In this document: positions 9,184-16,370 of the stretch, piece after piece
Numbering within the stretch: position 1 is the stretch's first letter
How the letters are laid out: every line of letters starts with the position of its first letter
Position numbers and translations under genes: made by a program
Notes under the pieces: model-generated
The model's database searches: none
What the model saw: the letters and a program-made list of their open reading frames with translations, nothing else
What the model was told of the DNA's origin: nothing
Assembly: GCA_025359045.1 (NCBI GenBank)
Contig: JANYHN010000045.1
Coordinates: 1 to 38,639, forward strand
From: Hyphomicrobiales bacterium
Lineage (GTDB): Bacteria > Pseudomonadota > Alphaproteobacteria > Rhizobiales > Aestuariivirgaceae
Direction of reading: 5' to 3'
Length of the DNA stretch: 38,639 nt

Positions 9184-9260
9184 CGGAGCGTAGCGCAGCC
9201 CGGTAGCGCACTAGTCTGGGGGACTAGGGGTCGCAGGTTCGAATCCTGTCGCTCCGACCA
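9184..9260 (+). tRNA. tRNA-Pro (anticodon GGG)
   Basis: A complete cloverleaf with encoded CCA is visible. The acceptor arm is CGGAGCG (9184-9190) paired with CGCTCCG (9250-9256), with discriminator A and CCA at 9258-9260. The D-arm is GCGC...GCGC. The anticodon stem is CTAGT/ACTAG with loop CTGGGGG (anticodon GGG). The T-arm is GCAGG-TTCGAAT-CCTGT. Its place after ihfA-merR is usual in alphaproteobacteria as I recall, which makes it a core gene now surrounded by polysaccharide genes. Confidence 0.97.
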
Positions 9261-9280
9261 ATCTTCGCCAAGGCAAAGCA

Positions 9281-10075
9281 TTAGCCTAGTTGGCTTTTTA
9301 TTTTGCGAAGAAGGTTGGTCGGCCCATACATCAGCAGCAACGTGCGGATGATTCCCAAATAGCTGTGCACAGATAGCCAATCCGCATAGCGCCATTGTAA
9401 GCGCAGCCTGCTTTTTAATTGTTTGGCGCGTGAGACAACCGAGATCGATTGCTGGATTTCGATTGTCGTGTAAAGTTTTTCAGGCAAATTGCTAAATTTA
9501 TACCCCTTGGCATAAGCATAGCACTCCATTGCGTAGTCTTCGGCAGCGGGATATTGATCCGTATACTGACCAAGTTCGCGCCAAAAATCGGCTTTGAACA
9601 TGATTGCACCGTGGGTGAGGGGGGCGTTGTAGCGCAGGGCGCGCACGCAGTCCTCGTAACGTTCAGGATTCTTGGCCTCGACCTTTATTCCGGTTTGCGT
9701 GTAGAGATAGTCTGTGGCCGTGCCTACCATGCAATAATCCGGATGACGGGCCAGAAACTTAATCTGTTTTTCAAGGCGGGTCGGTTCAGAAATATCTGGA
9801 TAATCAACCCGCGCAATATATTTGAATTGTCCTTTTAGAATTTCTGAGAGGCCTCTATTCATTGCACCCGTGATGCCAACGTTTTTTGGGAGTGCGATAA
9901 TCTGGCAGTCCATGCCCTGCGTGTAGGCTTTATAGTCAACCTTCTTATTGCTGCCATCGTCCACGATGAAAAGCCGAAAGGGAACAGTCTGACCACGCAA
10001 ACTGATGAGGCATTCTTTTAAGTCATCTCCCGGATTATAAATCGGCATCAAGACTGCAATTTCGGGATCTGACAT
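9281..10075 (-). CDS. Family 2 glycosyltransferase
   Basis: The product is a 264-residue cytoplasmic or membrane-associated GT-A fold glycosyltransferase, predicted to add one sugar to a lipid-linked repeat unit. It has VLMPIYNPGDDLKECLISLRGQT, then FRLFIVDDGS and LPKNVGITGAMNRGL. The usual DADD metal-binding site appears as ARVDYPDISEPTRLEKQ, so the central Asp of the DXD motif is replaced. A later DYAMECYAYAKGYKFSNLPE block matches the family. The ATG at 10073-10075 directly abuts the TAA of the upstream flippase gene, so it is the last gene of a leftward run that ends 21 bases from tRNA-Pro. Confidence 0.88.
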   Translation of the reverse strand: MSDPEIAVLMPIYNPGDDLKECLISLRGQTVPFRLFIVDDGSNKKVDYKAYTQGMDCQIIALPKNVGITGAMNRGLSEILKGQFKYIARVDYPDISEPTRLEKQIKFLARHPDYCMVGTATDYLYTQTGIKVEAKNPERYEDCVRALRYNAPLTHGAIMFKADFWRELGQYTDQYPAAEDYAMECYAYAKGYKFSNLPEKLYTTIEIQQSISVVSRAKQLKSRLRLQWRYADWLSVHSYLGIIRTLLLMYGPTNLLRKIKSQLG

Positions 10076-11431
10076 TTAACTTTTCTTTTGTTCAACCGGC
10101 CAAATGAGGCCGATAATTGAAGGGTCGAGTTTCGCTTGGGCGCGAAGCAACCAGATTGACCACAAGTTCCACACAATGGTTCCGCTCGCTGAGGCAAGTG
10201 CAGCTCCTAAACCACCCAGGCGCGGGATCAAAACAAATTGCATGAGAATGACTAACGCATAGCAAACAACCATAATTTTGAGATAAGATTTTTCATAGGC
10301 TGTCATCTGCATCAAATAAGCGGTGGGGCCGGAGATGGCATCAATCATGCAGCTCAAGGCCAAGATCAACAGGATCGGATAAGCCGAGGTGAAACTGGGG
10401 TTGAACAAACTGAGCAAGATGTTTCCAGTGAATACCAAGAACACAAAACCGAGAAGCGTTATGACGGCAATGGCGATAACCAATTGCTTGCAGAGTTTCT
10501 GAAGTTCGGCATGGTTCTTTTTTTCATAAAGTGCTGCCATGGTTGGTGCAGTCACAAGGCCGCCGGCGATCAGGACAAGGCTGAGTAAAGTTGCGGTTTT
10601 TTGGGCTGCAAAGTAAGCGCCAGTTTCAGCACCCCCCATCAGATAACCAACAACAACGACATCCATTTGCTGGATCATGGCAAACACAATGCTCGCACCC
10701 CATAGAGGCAAAAGGCTATTTTTGGTTCCAGACCAATCTGATTTTGCAACGACATCGCCAGTCGCTTTTGTGACGCCTTTTCCAATCAAGTAGATTTGAC
10801 CAATGATCAAAAAAAGTAATGCAGCTGCGCAGATATAAATAGCCATTGTGCTGCCAGCTCTAAATCCAAGCCACACCGCGCTGAGTGCGAAAAGCGGTGC
10901 AATAATACGCCACAAAACATCACGCGGTAGCATTGAACCAATCACACTATTTTGTGCGCGCAAGACGCCCGCAGCAAAATCTGCCAGACAAAAGATTGTG
11001 GCCAAAACTGATATAGATAAAAAGTTGCGTGTCGATTGTGGGCCGGTGATTTGGTCGCCAAGCAAACCTGCGGCAAGCGCTACCATTACACCTAAAAGAG
11101 TCAGAAGTGACCCCATTTTAATAACGCCCTTGGCATAATCAGGTTTGCCTTGAGCAAGGTATTTTGGCCAATAACGCATTACGGCGGTTGAATATCCAAA
11201 CCCAGCGCATGCCGAAATGACAATGGCGAGATTAAATGAAAATGCAAAGATACCGTAGTCTTCTGCTGTCAAAAGTCGAGCGAACGCAACAAACATAAGA
11301 TAGCTAAGGCCTGCACCAGCAACCTTTATCAAAAGTGAGATTATGCCAGAACCAACAAGACGGTTACCGAGCGCTGACTTCAATTTGTTTTGAAAGGTGG
11401 AACCAATTTTAGCGTTATCTCGATTAGTCAT
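10076..11431 (-). CDS. Polysaccharide flippase (Wzx-like), second copy
   Basis: The product is a 451-residue inner-membrane protein with about 14 predicted helices, of the Wzx-type flippase family. The N-terminus NRLVGSGIISLLIKVAGAGLSYLMFVAFARLLTAEDYG contains the LLTxEDYGxF signature, shown here in full only at its conserved points. Internal repeats of helix pairs and the C-terminal GLGAALASASG are typical. Its start overlaps the stop of the polymerase/ligase gene by four bases (ATGA), and its stop abuts the GT2 start, so these three genes are tightly coupled. It is the flippase most likely to serve the unit made by this operon. Confidence 0.88.
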   Translation of the reverse strand: MTNRDNAKIGSTFQNKLKSALGNRLVGSGIISLLIKVAGAGLSYLMFVAFARLLTAEDYGIFAFSFNLAIVISACAGFGYSTAVMRYWPKYLAQGKPDYAKGVIKMGSLLTLLGVMVALAAGLLGDQITGPQSTRNFLSISVLATIFCLADFAAGVLRAQNSVIGSMLPRDVLWRIIAPLFALSAVWLGFRAGSTMAIYICAAALLFLIIGQIYLIGKGVTKATGDVVAKSDWSGTKNSLLPLWGASIVFAMIQQMDVVVVGYLMGGAETGAYFAAQKTATLLSLVLIAGGLVTAPTMAALYEKKNHAELQKLCKQLVIAIAVITLLGFVFLVFTGNILLSLFNPSFTSAYPILLILALSCMIDAISGPTAYLMQMTAYEKSYLKIMVVCYALVILMQFVLIPRLGGLGAALASASGTIVWNLWSIWLLRAQAKLDPSIIGLIWPVEQKKS

Positions 11432-12777
11432 GATGGGTCTAGCGCTTGGTAGTAGCGAATATTTTTCTCATCGGCTGCTTGTTGGACATGTTCTTGCGTT
11501 TTGTAGATCAGCGTTGCAGCGAATAATCCCCATGTCATGCCGAGCATCCAGTAAAAGTGCCGCCAATGTTCAGTATCAATTTGAATGCCCTGAAAGGTCA
11601 CGGAAGTTAGGCAAGCAAAAACCAAAATAGCCTGAGCCTGGTATGGAGATTTTGTGAATACTGTTCGAACGCCAACAAATAAATTGCAGCCGATCAAAGC
11701 AATATAAGAAATTCCTCCGAGCCAACCGTAAGCTGAAAAGGAATTAAGAAATGTGTTGTGAGGGGCTTCCAGAAAATAGTGCGAAAACTGCAGCGGTCCA
11801 AATCCAAAAGGTCGCTCCAATAACATGGGGATGGCATTCAGCTGATTGCCAAACCGTCCCCTTTCGCCCGCGTCATAACTTTTAACGAGTGTGAACCGAT
11901 CTAGAAACACGGCCTGCATTTCCGGCGAAGACAAAATCAAAAGCAAGGGAATTGTAACGATCACTGCGCCGACAAAGAAATAAAATACAATGCGAGAGCG
12001 CATTGCGTTTGATTCCGACAGTATAAAAGTGAGTGCCACCATGATCACGATGGACATAAGGATGTTGGTCCAAGCACCACGCGAAAATGCAAGAAATAAA
12101 CTCACAAATATGAGAGCGAAACATAAAAGGTCGACAATCGGTCTTTTACTTGTTCCAAGTAACAGACGCTGAGCTAATAAGACGCAAGGGAAGACCAAAA
12201 AGGTAGAAAACACGTTGGGGTCTTTGAAAAGGCCAGTCGCGCGGCCAAAATTGATCAGGTCATTTGCGCCCAGACTGATGTAGAGCTTGCCGATTGTACT
12301 GGCAAATACATAAGCCAACATCGCCAGTGCAGCGGCAATCGTCGCCCCCACAACATACCCCGAGGTAATGATGCCAAAGCGTTTTTTAGTGTCGACAGAG
12401 AGAAAGCTCGCAATAAATACCGCCGAAATTGCCATGTATAAAGACGTGAACTCCGATTGGAATGCTTCGGGAGTTGGCGCGACGATTGCGTAACTGAGAA
12501 AGCCGCCCAAATTATACAGCAGTAACAGCAACATCATCGGCATGATGGCAGAGTTATAATTCATACCCGAAAAAACATATCCGAGAAACGCAAGGAAGAA
12601 AAAACAGTCTGTAGGGGCGGGTTCAAAAATAACGACAAACGAGCCCGCAAAGATCAGCCAGACCAGCGCCAAGCGAAACCGATCACCACCCCAGTCCATT
12701 GCAAAATTAGGAATCATCTTAGGCAACTTAAATAGCCTAATGCTGACGCTTGCGGAACAGACGGTTGTTAAACTCAC
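11428..12777 (-). CDS. O-antigen ligase/polymerase (Wzy/WaaL-like)
   Basis: The product is an inner-membrane protein of about 449 residues with roughly 11 hydrophobic helices. It has the large periplasmic loop and the Wzy_C-type block FGPLQFSHYFLEAPHNTFLN, followed by AYGWLGGISYIALIG. The HN pair in the loop is the expected catalytic region. It polymerises or ligates lipid-linked sugar units in the periplasm. In a locus with Wza- and Wzc-like proteins, a Wzy polymerase is more likely than a ligase. The longest frame starts at a GTG (12777), 11 bases after wcaJ-like gene's stop. An ATG at 12717 is an alternative, and neither has a good ribosome site, so the start is uncertain. Confidence 0.85.
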   Translation of the reverse strand: MSLTTVCSASVSIRLFKLPKMIPNFAMDWGGDRFRLALVWLIFAGSFVVIFEPAPTDCFFFLAFLGYVFSGMNYNSAIMPMMLLLLLYNLGGFLSYAIVAPTPEAFQSEFTSLYMAISAVFIASFLSVDTKKRFGIITSGYVVGATIAAALAMLAYVFASTIGKLYISLGANDLINFGRATGLFKDPNVFSTFLVFPCVLLAQRLLLGTSKRPIVDLLCFALIFVSLFLAFSRGAWTNILMSIVIMVALTFILSESNAMRSRIVFYFFVGAVIVTIPLLLILSSPEMQAVFLDRFTLVKSYDAGERGRFGNQLNAIPMLLERPFGFGPLQFSHYFLEAPHNTFLNSFSAYGWLGGISYIALIGCNLFVGVRTVFTKSPYQAQAILVFACLTSVTFQGIQIDTEHWRHFYWMLGMTWGLFAATLIYKTQEHVQQAADEKNIRYYQALDPS

Positions 12778-12788
12778 GTTGTGTCATT

Positions 12789-14315
12789 TCAATAGGCATT
12801 GTCCGAATTCAACAGGGCTAGCGGAGTTCGTGCCATGATGTAGAGATCGAATGTTAACGACCAATTCTCGATATAATAGAGATCATGTTCAACGCGGCGC
12901 TCGATTTTTTCGGCCGTATCAGTTTCACCGCGCCAGCCATTGATCTGTGCCCAGCCTGTGATGCCTGGTTTCACTTTGTGGCGCGCAAAATAGCCATCTA
13001 CAACATTTTCATAAAGTGAATCTGCCGCTTTGGCTTTTGTCGCGTGGGGACGTGGCCCGACCAAAGATAAGTCTCCTTTCAAAACATTAAAAAATTGTGG
13101 CAACTCATCTAGGCTTGTACGGCGAATGAAACGGCCAACGCGGGTTACGCGCGGATCATCTTTAGTCACGAGCTTAGTCGCGTCTACGTCTGCCGCATCT
13201 ATGCGCATTGATCTGAATTTATAAATTTCAATCAGTTCGTTGTTAAATCCAAACCGCTTTTGCTTGAATAAAACTGGCCCTTTGCTGTCCAACTTTACCG
13301 CCAAAGCAACAGCGGCAAGAACTGGCGAAAACACGATGACAGCAAGGCTTGCAATAATCTTGTCCATCGCCGCCTTTAACAGGGGGCCCCATTCGCCAAG
13401 GGGCCTGTCGAACATGTCGAGGCAAGGCAAGTTGCCGATATAAGAGTAGGCGCGTGGACGATAACGAATCTTTTGCCCGTATGCGCTCAAACGAATGTCG
13501 ACCGGCAAAACCCAAAGCCTGTTCAAAATTTGTAAAAGTCGATCTTCCGCCGTCACGGGAAGTGTAATGATGATGCAGTCAATTCGCGTAGCACGCGAAA
13601 AATCTATGAGATCATCAATGCTGCCAAGCTTATGAACGCCGTGCGCTTCAGCAAGGCTACGATGATCGTCGCGGTCATCAAAATAACCCACAAGTGAAAT
13701 ACCTGCTTCTTCGTGCGATTGCAGATTGGAGATAACTTTCGCAGCAGGTTCGCCTCCGCCGACAATCACGGCGCGCCGATTGAATTGGCCATTCATGTTG
13801 AGACGGCGCAGAATCGCGGCAACAAAAAAGCGATACGTTAAAAATATTGCAAACCCCGCAAATGCCCACGTAATCAGCCATATTCGCGAAATATTCTCTG
13901 TTTCTTTGAGTAGAAATAGGCCCGCGACAAGAATTGCAAAAAGCATGGTCCATGCCACCAAGATTCTGAACATACTCTTGGCCGGCATGATTAGGCTCTC
14001 CAATCTATAGAGATTGAACGCGCCGAGCATGATTGGCCAAATTGTTGCCGCAAAGACCGCAATAGAAAGGAACACCATTCCATCGACACGGCTCACAAAC
14101 CCTGGATAACGCAATGCTGAAGAAAGGGCAGCAAGAAACATCACTGCGCAATCACTCAGCCGCAACAATGAGGCGACAACTTTTGGCGCAACGAAATGGG
14201 TATTGGTGAGTGTTCCGCCGACCGCTTCGCGCAGTTGATTGCGAGCAGAAGCATCATTCAACTTACTCAAATCAATTACAGCGGCAAGATTTGTATTCTT
14301 TGGTTCGGGTTTCAT
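12789..14315 (-). CDS. Initiating polyprenyl-phosphate glycosylphosphotransferase (WcaJ/ExoY-like)
   Basis: The product is a polyprenyl phosphate sugar-1-phosphate transferase of about 508 residues that loads the first sugar onto undecaprenyl phosphate. An N-terminal group of four to five membrane helices is followed by a CoA-binding-like domain ([17 protein letters not shown]) and the C-terminal catalytic domain: [42 protein letters not shown] and [17 protein letters not shown], listed here by block. It ends in SDNAY, as related enzymes do. The start is placed at the ATG at 14315 (MKPEPKN); a TTG at 14327 is the alternative. The upstream 95 bases hold a CtrA-like box and a long inverted repeat. 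Which hexose is used cannot be told. Confidence 0.92.
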   Translation of the reverse strand: MKPEPKNTNLAAVIDLSKLNDASARNQLREAVGGTLTNTHFVAPKVVASLLRLSDCAVMFLAALSSALRYPGFVSRVDGMVFLSIAVFAATIWPIMLGAFNLYRLESLIMPAKSMFRILVAWTMLFAILVAGLFLLKETENISRIWLITWAFAGFAIFLTYRFFVAAILRRLNMNGQFNRRAVIVGGGEPAAKVISNLQSHEEAGISLVGYFDDRDDHRSLAEAHGVHKLGSIDDLIDFSRATRIDCIIITLPVTAEDRLLQILNRLWVLPVDIRLSAYGQKIRYRPRAYSYIGNLPCLDMFDRPLGEWGPLLKAAMDKIIASLAVIVFSPVLAAVALAVKLDSKGPVLFKQKRFGFNNELIEIYKFRSMRIDAADVDATKLVTKDDPRVTRVGRFIRRTSLDELPQFFNVLKGDLSLVGPRPHATKAKAADSLYENVVDGYFARHKVKPGITGWAQINGWRGETDTAEKIERRVEHDLYYIENWSLTFDLYIMARTPLALLNSDNAY

Positions 14316-14328
14316 GGTCTGCTTCAAA

Positions 14329-14356
14329 CTGATACAACACTTGTGTGTCGTATCAG
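14329..14356. promoter_or_regulatory. Inverted repeat just upstream of the initiating transferase
   Basis: The outer arms CTGATAC (14329-14335) and GTATCAG (14350-14356) are perfect complements. After one mismatch, a further ACAC/GTGT pairing extends the stem to 11 of 12 possible pairs around a 4-nt centre. It sits in the 5' untranslated region, 14 bases before the ATG. It could be a repressor operator or an mRNA hairpin; it has no U-tract in the leftward sense and so is not an obvious terminator. Confidence 0.6.
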
Positions 14357-14411
14357 CAGGAGCAAAACTCAGTCCTTATCTTGTTATTAATGGGAAAGGT
14401 TAATTCTGTGG

Positions 14412-14427
14412 TTAAGGAAGCGTTAAC
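14412..14427 (+). promoter_or_regulatory. CtrA-type binding box
   Basis: The site reads TTAA-N7-TTAAC, an exact match to the alphaproteobacterial CtrA consensus. The reverse strand also reads TTAA-N7-TTAAC, so the site is two-sided. It overlaps the stop codon of the GT4 gene and lies about 100 bases upstream of the initiating transferase. Its position suggests control of the lower half of the leftward run, but function is inferred. Confidence 0.5.
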
Positions 14428-15514
14428 GGCATGTATCGTAAAAAGTCGTTATCTTTTCCGCCATCAGCTTAGCGCCAAAATTCAATTGAATTTGCTGTGC
14501 AAGCGCATCCGCATTTTTTATGGATAAATCAATTGAATTCAAAGTGTTAAAAATCAATTCGGCCAACAACTCAGGCTTATCACTGGCACATAACTGCGCC
14601 TTTGGGACGACCTCTGAAATGCCCCCGACATCACTGCCTATGATGGGCTTATGAGCCGCAATAGCCTCCAGCATAACATATGGAAAAGACTCGTTTCGAG
14701 AAGGTAAAACAAATACACGGCCTAATCTGATGGCTTCTTGCATCGATTTGCGACCAGCAAATTGAACTTGTTCGGATAACCCCAAGGCTGCAGAGAGTGA
14801 TTTGAATTGATTGAGATCAGGCCCATCGCCAATCAAGCAAGCCGTAACGATTTTCTTGGGTTTAAGCAGCGCAATAGCGTGCAGCAATACATCCACACCC
14901 TTCAAATTGCGCATCTCACCGACGAATAAAAAATCAGCAGCAGAAGGATTTGGAGCGACGCTCCTGAAATCTTCAGGCCATAGACCATTGTGAACAACGA
15001 TCGATTTGCAATTTCCAAGACCGATTTTTTTTTGAAATAATTGCTTTTCAAAATTACACACAAAAACAATGCCTGCGTTTGTGCTGCGTAGCAGTTTTTC
15101 AGCGCCAAGAAAAATCGGCCCAGGAAACTCGCCCCATTCATAATGCAAGCTGCCACCATGTGGCGTGTAAATCGCGCTTATCCCAGAAAGCTTTCCAGCC
15201 AGCCGCGCATAAAGCCCGCCTTTTGCTCCATGACCATGAATCACGTCCACCTTCAGTTGCTGGGCGAGATTCGAAGTTTGGAGGGCGCTTGAGATATCGC
15301 CGAAGCCGGGTAGTTTTGACATCGCTTGCCGGTTTACACCGAGGCGGCAATAACGTTCTGTCTCATTGAGAAGATCAACAGCGCTTTGACCGCCTGTTCC
15401 ACTGTCACAAAAAATACCAACGTCATGGCCTAATTCAGCCTGTCCACGCGCCAAATCACGAACATGGCGGAACAAGCCACCAACTGGGCTACGAAAGATG
15501 TGGAGTATGCGCAT
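14423..15514 (-). CDS. Family 4 glycosyltransferase (GT-B)
   Basis: The product is a 363-residue GT-B fold retaining glycosyltransferase of family 4. The N-terminal acceptor domain has HIFRSPVGGLFRHVRDLARG and DVIHGHGAKGGLYARLAGKLSG. The C-terminal donor domain has FLFVGEMRNLKGVDVLLHA, then CLIGDGPDL and the EX7E-type region VLPSRNESFPYVMLEAIAAHKPIIGSDVGG, here named by its conserved Glu residues. The start is the ATG at 15514; an earlier TTG at 15517 is contiguous with it and less likely. It follows the export lipoprotein gene by three bases. It likely adds the second or third sugar of the repeat unit. Confidence 0.92.
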   Translation of the reverse strand: MRILHIFRSPVGGLFRHVRDLARGQAELGHDVGIFCDSGTGGQSAVDLLNETERYCRLGVNRQAMSKLPGFGDISSALQTSNLAQQLKVDVIHGHGAKGGLYARLAGKLSGISAIYTPHGGSLHYEWGEFPGPIFLGAEKLLRSTNAGIVFVCNFEKQLFQKKIGLGNCKSIVVHNGLWPEDFRSVAPNPSAADFLFVGEMRNLKGVDVLLHAIALLKPKKIVTACLIGDGPDLNQFKSLSAALGLSEQVQFAGRKSMQEAIRLGRVFVLPSRNESFPYVMLEAIAAHKPIIGSDVGGISEVVPKAQLCASDKPELLAELIFNTLNSIDLSIKNADALAQQIQLNFGAKLMAEKITTFYDTCR

Positions 15515-15517
15515 CAA

Positions 15518-16207
15518 TCAGAACCAGCGTTCCCTGATATAGATAATATCTCCCGGATAAACTTGCGTCGTTACCGGAACTTTAAAAGTTTGAGTTCCTT
15601 TAGCGTTGCGCCTTGTGATCAATACATCGGCTTTGTCAGCGCGTGTATTATAACCCCCACCAATCGCGATTGCGTTTTGGACTGTCATGCCAGCTTGATA
15701 AGGAAAGCTGCCTGCGGTCGTCACTTCGCCCATAATAAAGAAAGGACGCAGCGTGGTGACTTGTACTGAAACTTTAGGATCACGGAGATAGCCATTGCGA
15801 AGTTTTTGGGTGAGCATATTCTCAATTTGCGGTGTCGAAAGTCCAGCCACAGTGATTGTCTGGACGTAGGGAAGCGAAATGGCGCCCGATGCATCAACCG
15901 GAACTTCACCTGTCAAATCAGTTTCACCCGCAACGCGGATGCTTAGTTTATCGCCAGAGCCTACGCGGTAGCCGGTGGAAAATTCATAAGCAGCTGAGTG
16001 TCCACGTGTGCCAAACGGGGGCAGTGGACCTTGTGGGCCAGACGACGGAAGCTGGGACACACTTGAAACAGCTTCTGGGCCTTCGCCCAAATTGCCGTTT
16101 GTCAAAATGCCTGTGCCGCCAATTGGTGAGTTCGGCGCAGCCGCCTCCCAAGTATCGGCACAGGCCGATAAAAACAAGCAACAAACCATCGCACAAATAT
16201 AACGCAT
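15518..16207 (-). CDS. Wza-like polysaccharide export lipoprotein
   Basis: The product is a 229-residue outer-membrane or periplasmic polysaccharide export protein. The start is placed at the ATG at 16207, giving a signal peptide MRYICAMVCCLFLSAC with lipobox LSAC; the longer frame from 16231 adds eight unlikely residues. The Poly_export domain (GYRVGSGDKLSIRVAGETDLTGEVPVDASGAISLPYVQTI, recognisable by GSGDKLSI and the GAISLPYVQ strand) is followed by one SLBB domain (FFIMGEVTTAGSFPYQAGMTVQNAIAIGGGY, recognised by GEVTTAGSFPY). It is shorter than E. coli Wza (about 380 residues) and resembles the short rhizobial type. It is divergent from the copolymerase gene. Confidence 0.92.
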   Translation of the reverse strand: MRYICAMVCCLFLSACADTWEAAAPNSPIGGTGILTNGNLGEGPEAVSSVSQLPSSGPQGPLPPFGTRGHSAAYEFSTGYRVGSGDKLSIRVAGETDLTGEVPVDASGAISLPYVQTITVAGLSTPQIENMLTQKLRNGYLRDPKVSVQVTTLRPFFIMGEVTTAGSFPYQAGMTVQNAIAIGGGYNTRADKADVLITRRNAKGTQTFKVPVTTQVYPGDIIYIRERWF

Positions 16208-16258
16208 ACCCACAAATCTCACTCTGTACACAACTGGCTAAAAAGACCATTTGCGGCG

Positions 16259-16276
16259 ACCATAATCAATTATGGT
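16259..16276. promoter_or_regulatory. 18-bp palindrome in the divergent export-gene promoter
   Basis: The arms ACCATAAT (16259-16266) and ATTATGGT (16269-16276) are perfect complements around a 2-bp centre. It sits between the divergent wza-like and wzc-like genes, where one bound dimer could control both. A degenerate CtrA-like site (TTAG-N7-TTAA, 16276-16290) touches its right edge. The regulator is unknown. Confidence 0.6.
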
Positions 16277-16295
16277 TAGCAAGACCTTAAGTGGA

Positions 16296-16319
16296 TTAAT
16301 CAAAGCCGCGTTAATCAAA
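16296..16319 (+). repeat. Direct 9-bp repeats upstream of the copolymerase gene
   Basis: TTAATCAAA occurs at 16296-16304 and again at 16311-16319, 15 bp apart, with a related AATCAAA further on. They lie between the palindrome and the start codon at 16371. They may be regulator half-sites or chance in AT-rich DNA. Confidence 0.4.
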
Positions 16320-16370
16320 TAGTTACCATACTCAATCAAACACAAATCATATCAATAGGTATTTGTTTTC

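Noticed and set aside
9142..9351. Rightward 69-codon open frame
   Set aside because: It runs through the tRNA-Pro gene. The product contains a well-known false protein pattern (AQPGSALVWGTRGRRFESC) made by translating a tRNA.
12739..12787. Mini-frame of 16 codons overlapping the start of the polymerase/ligase gene
   Set aside because: It begins at an ATG after the initiating-transferase stop but soon ends and encodes nothing recognisable. A frameshift at the polymerase start was considered, but the polymerase frame itself is open and normal.
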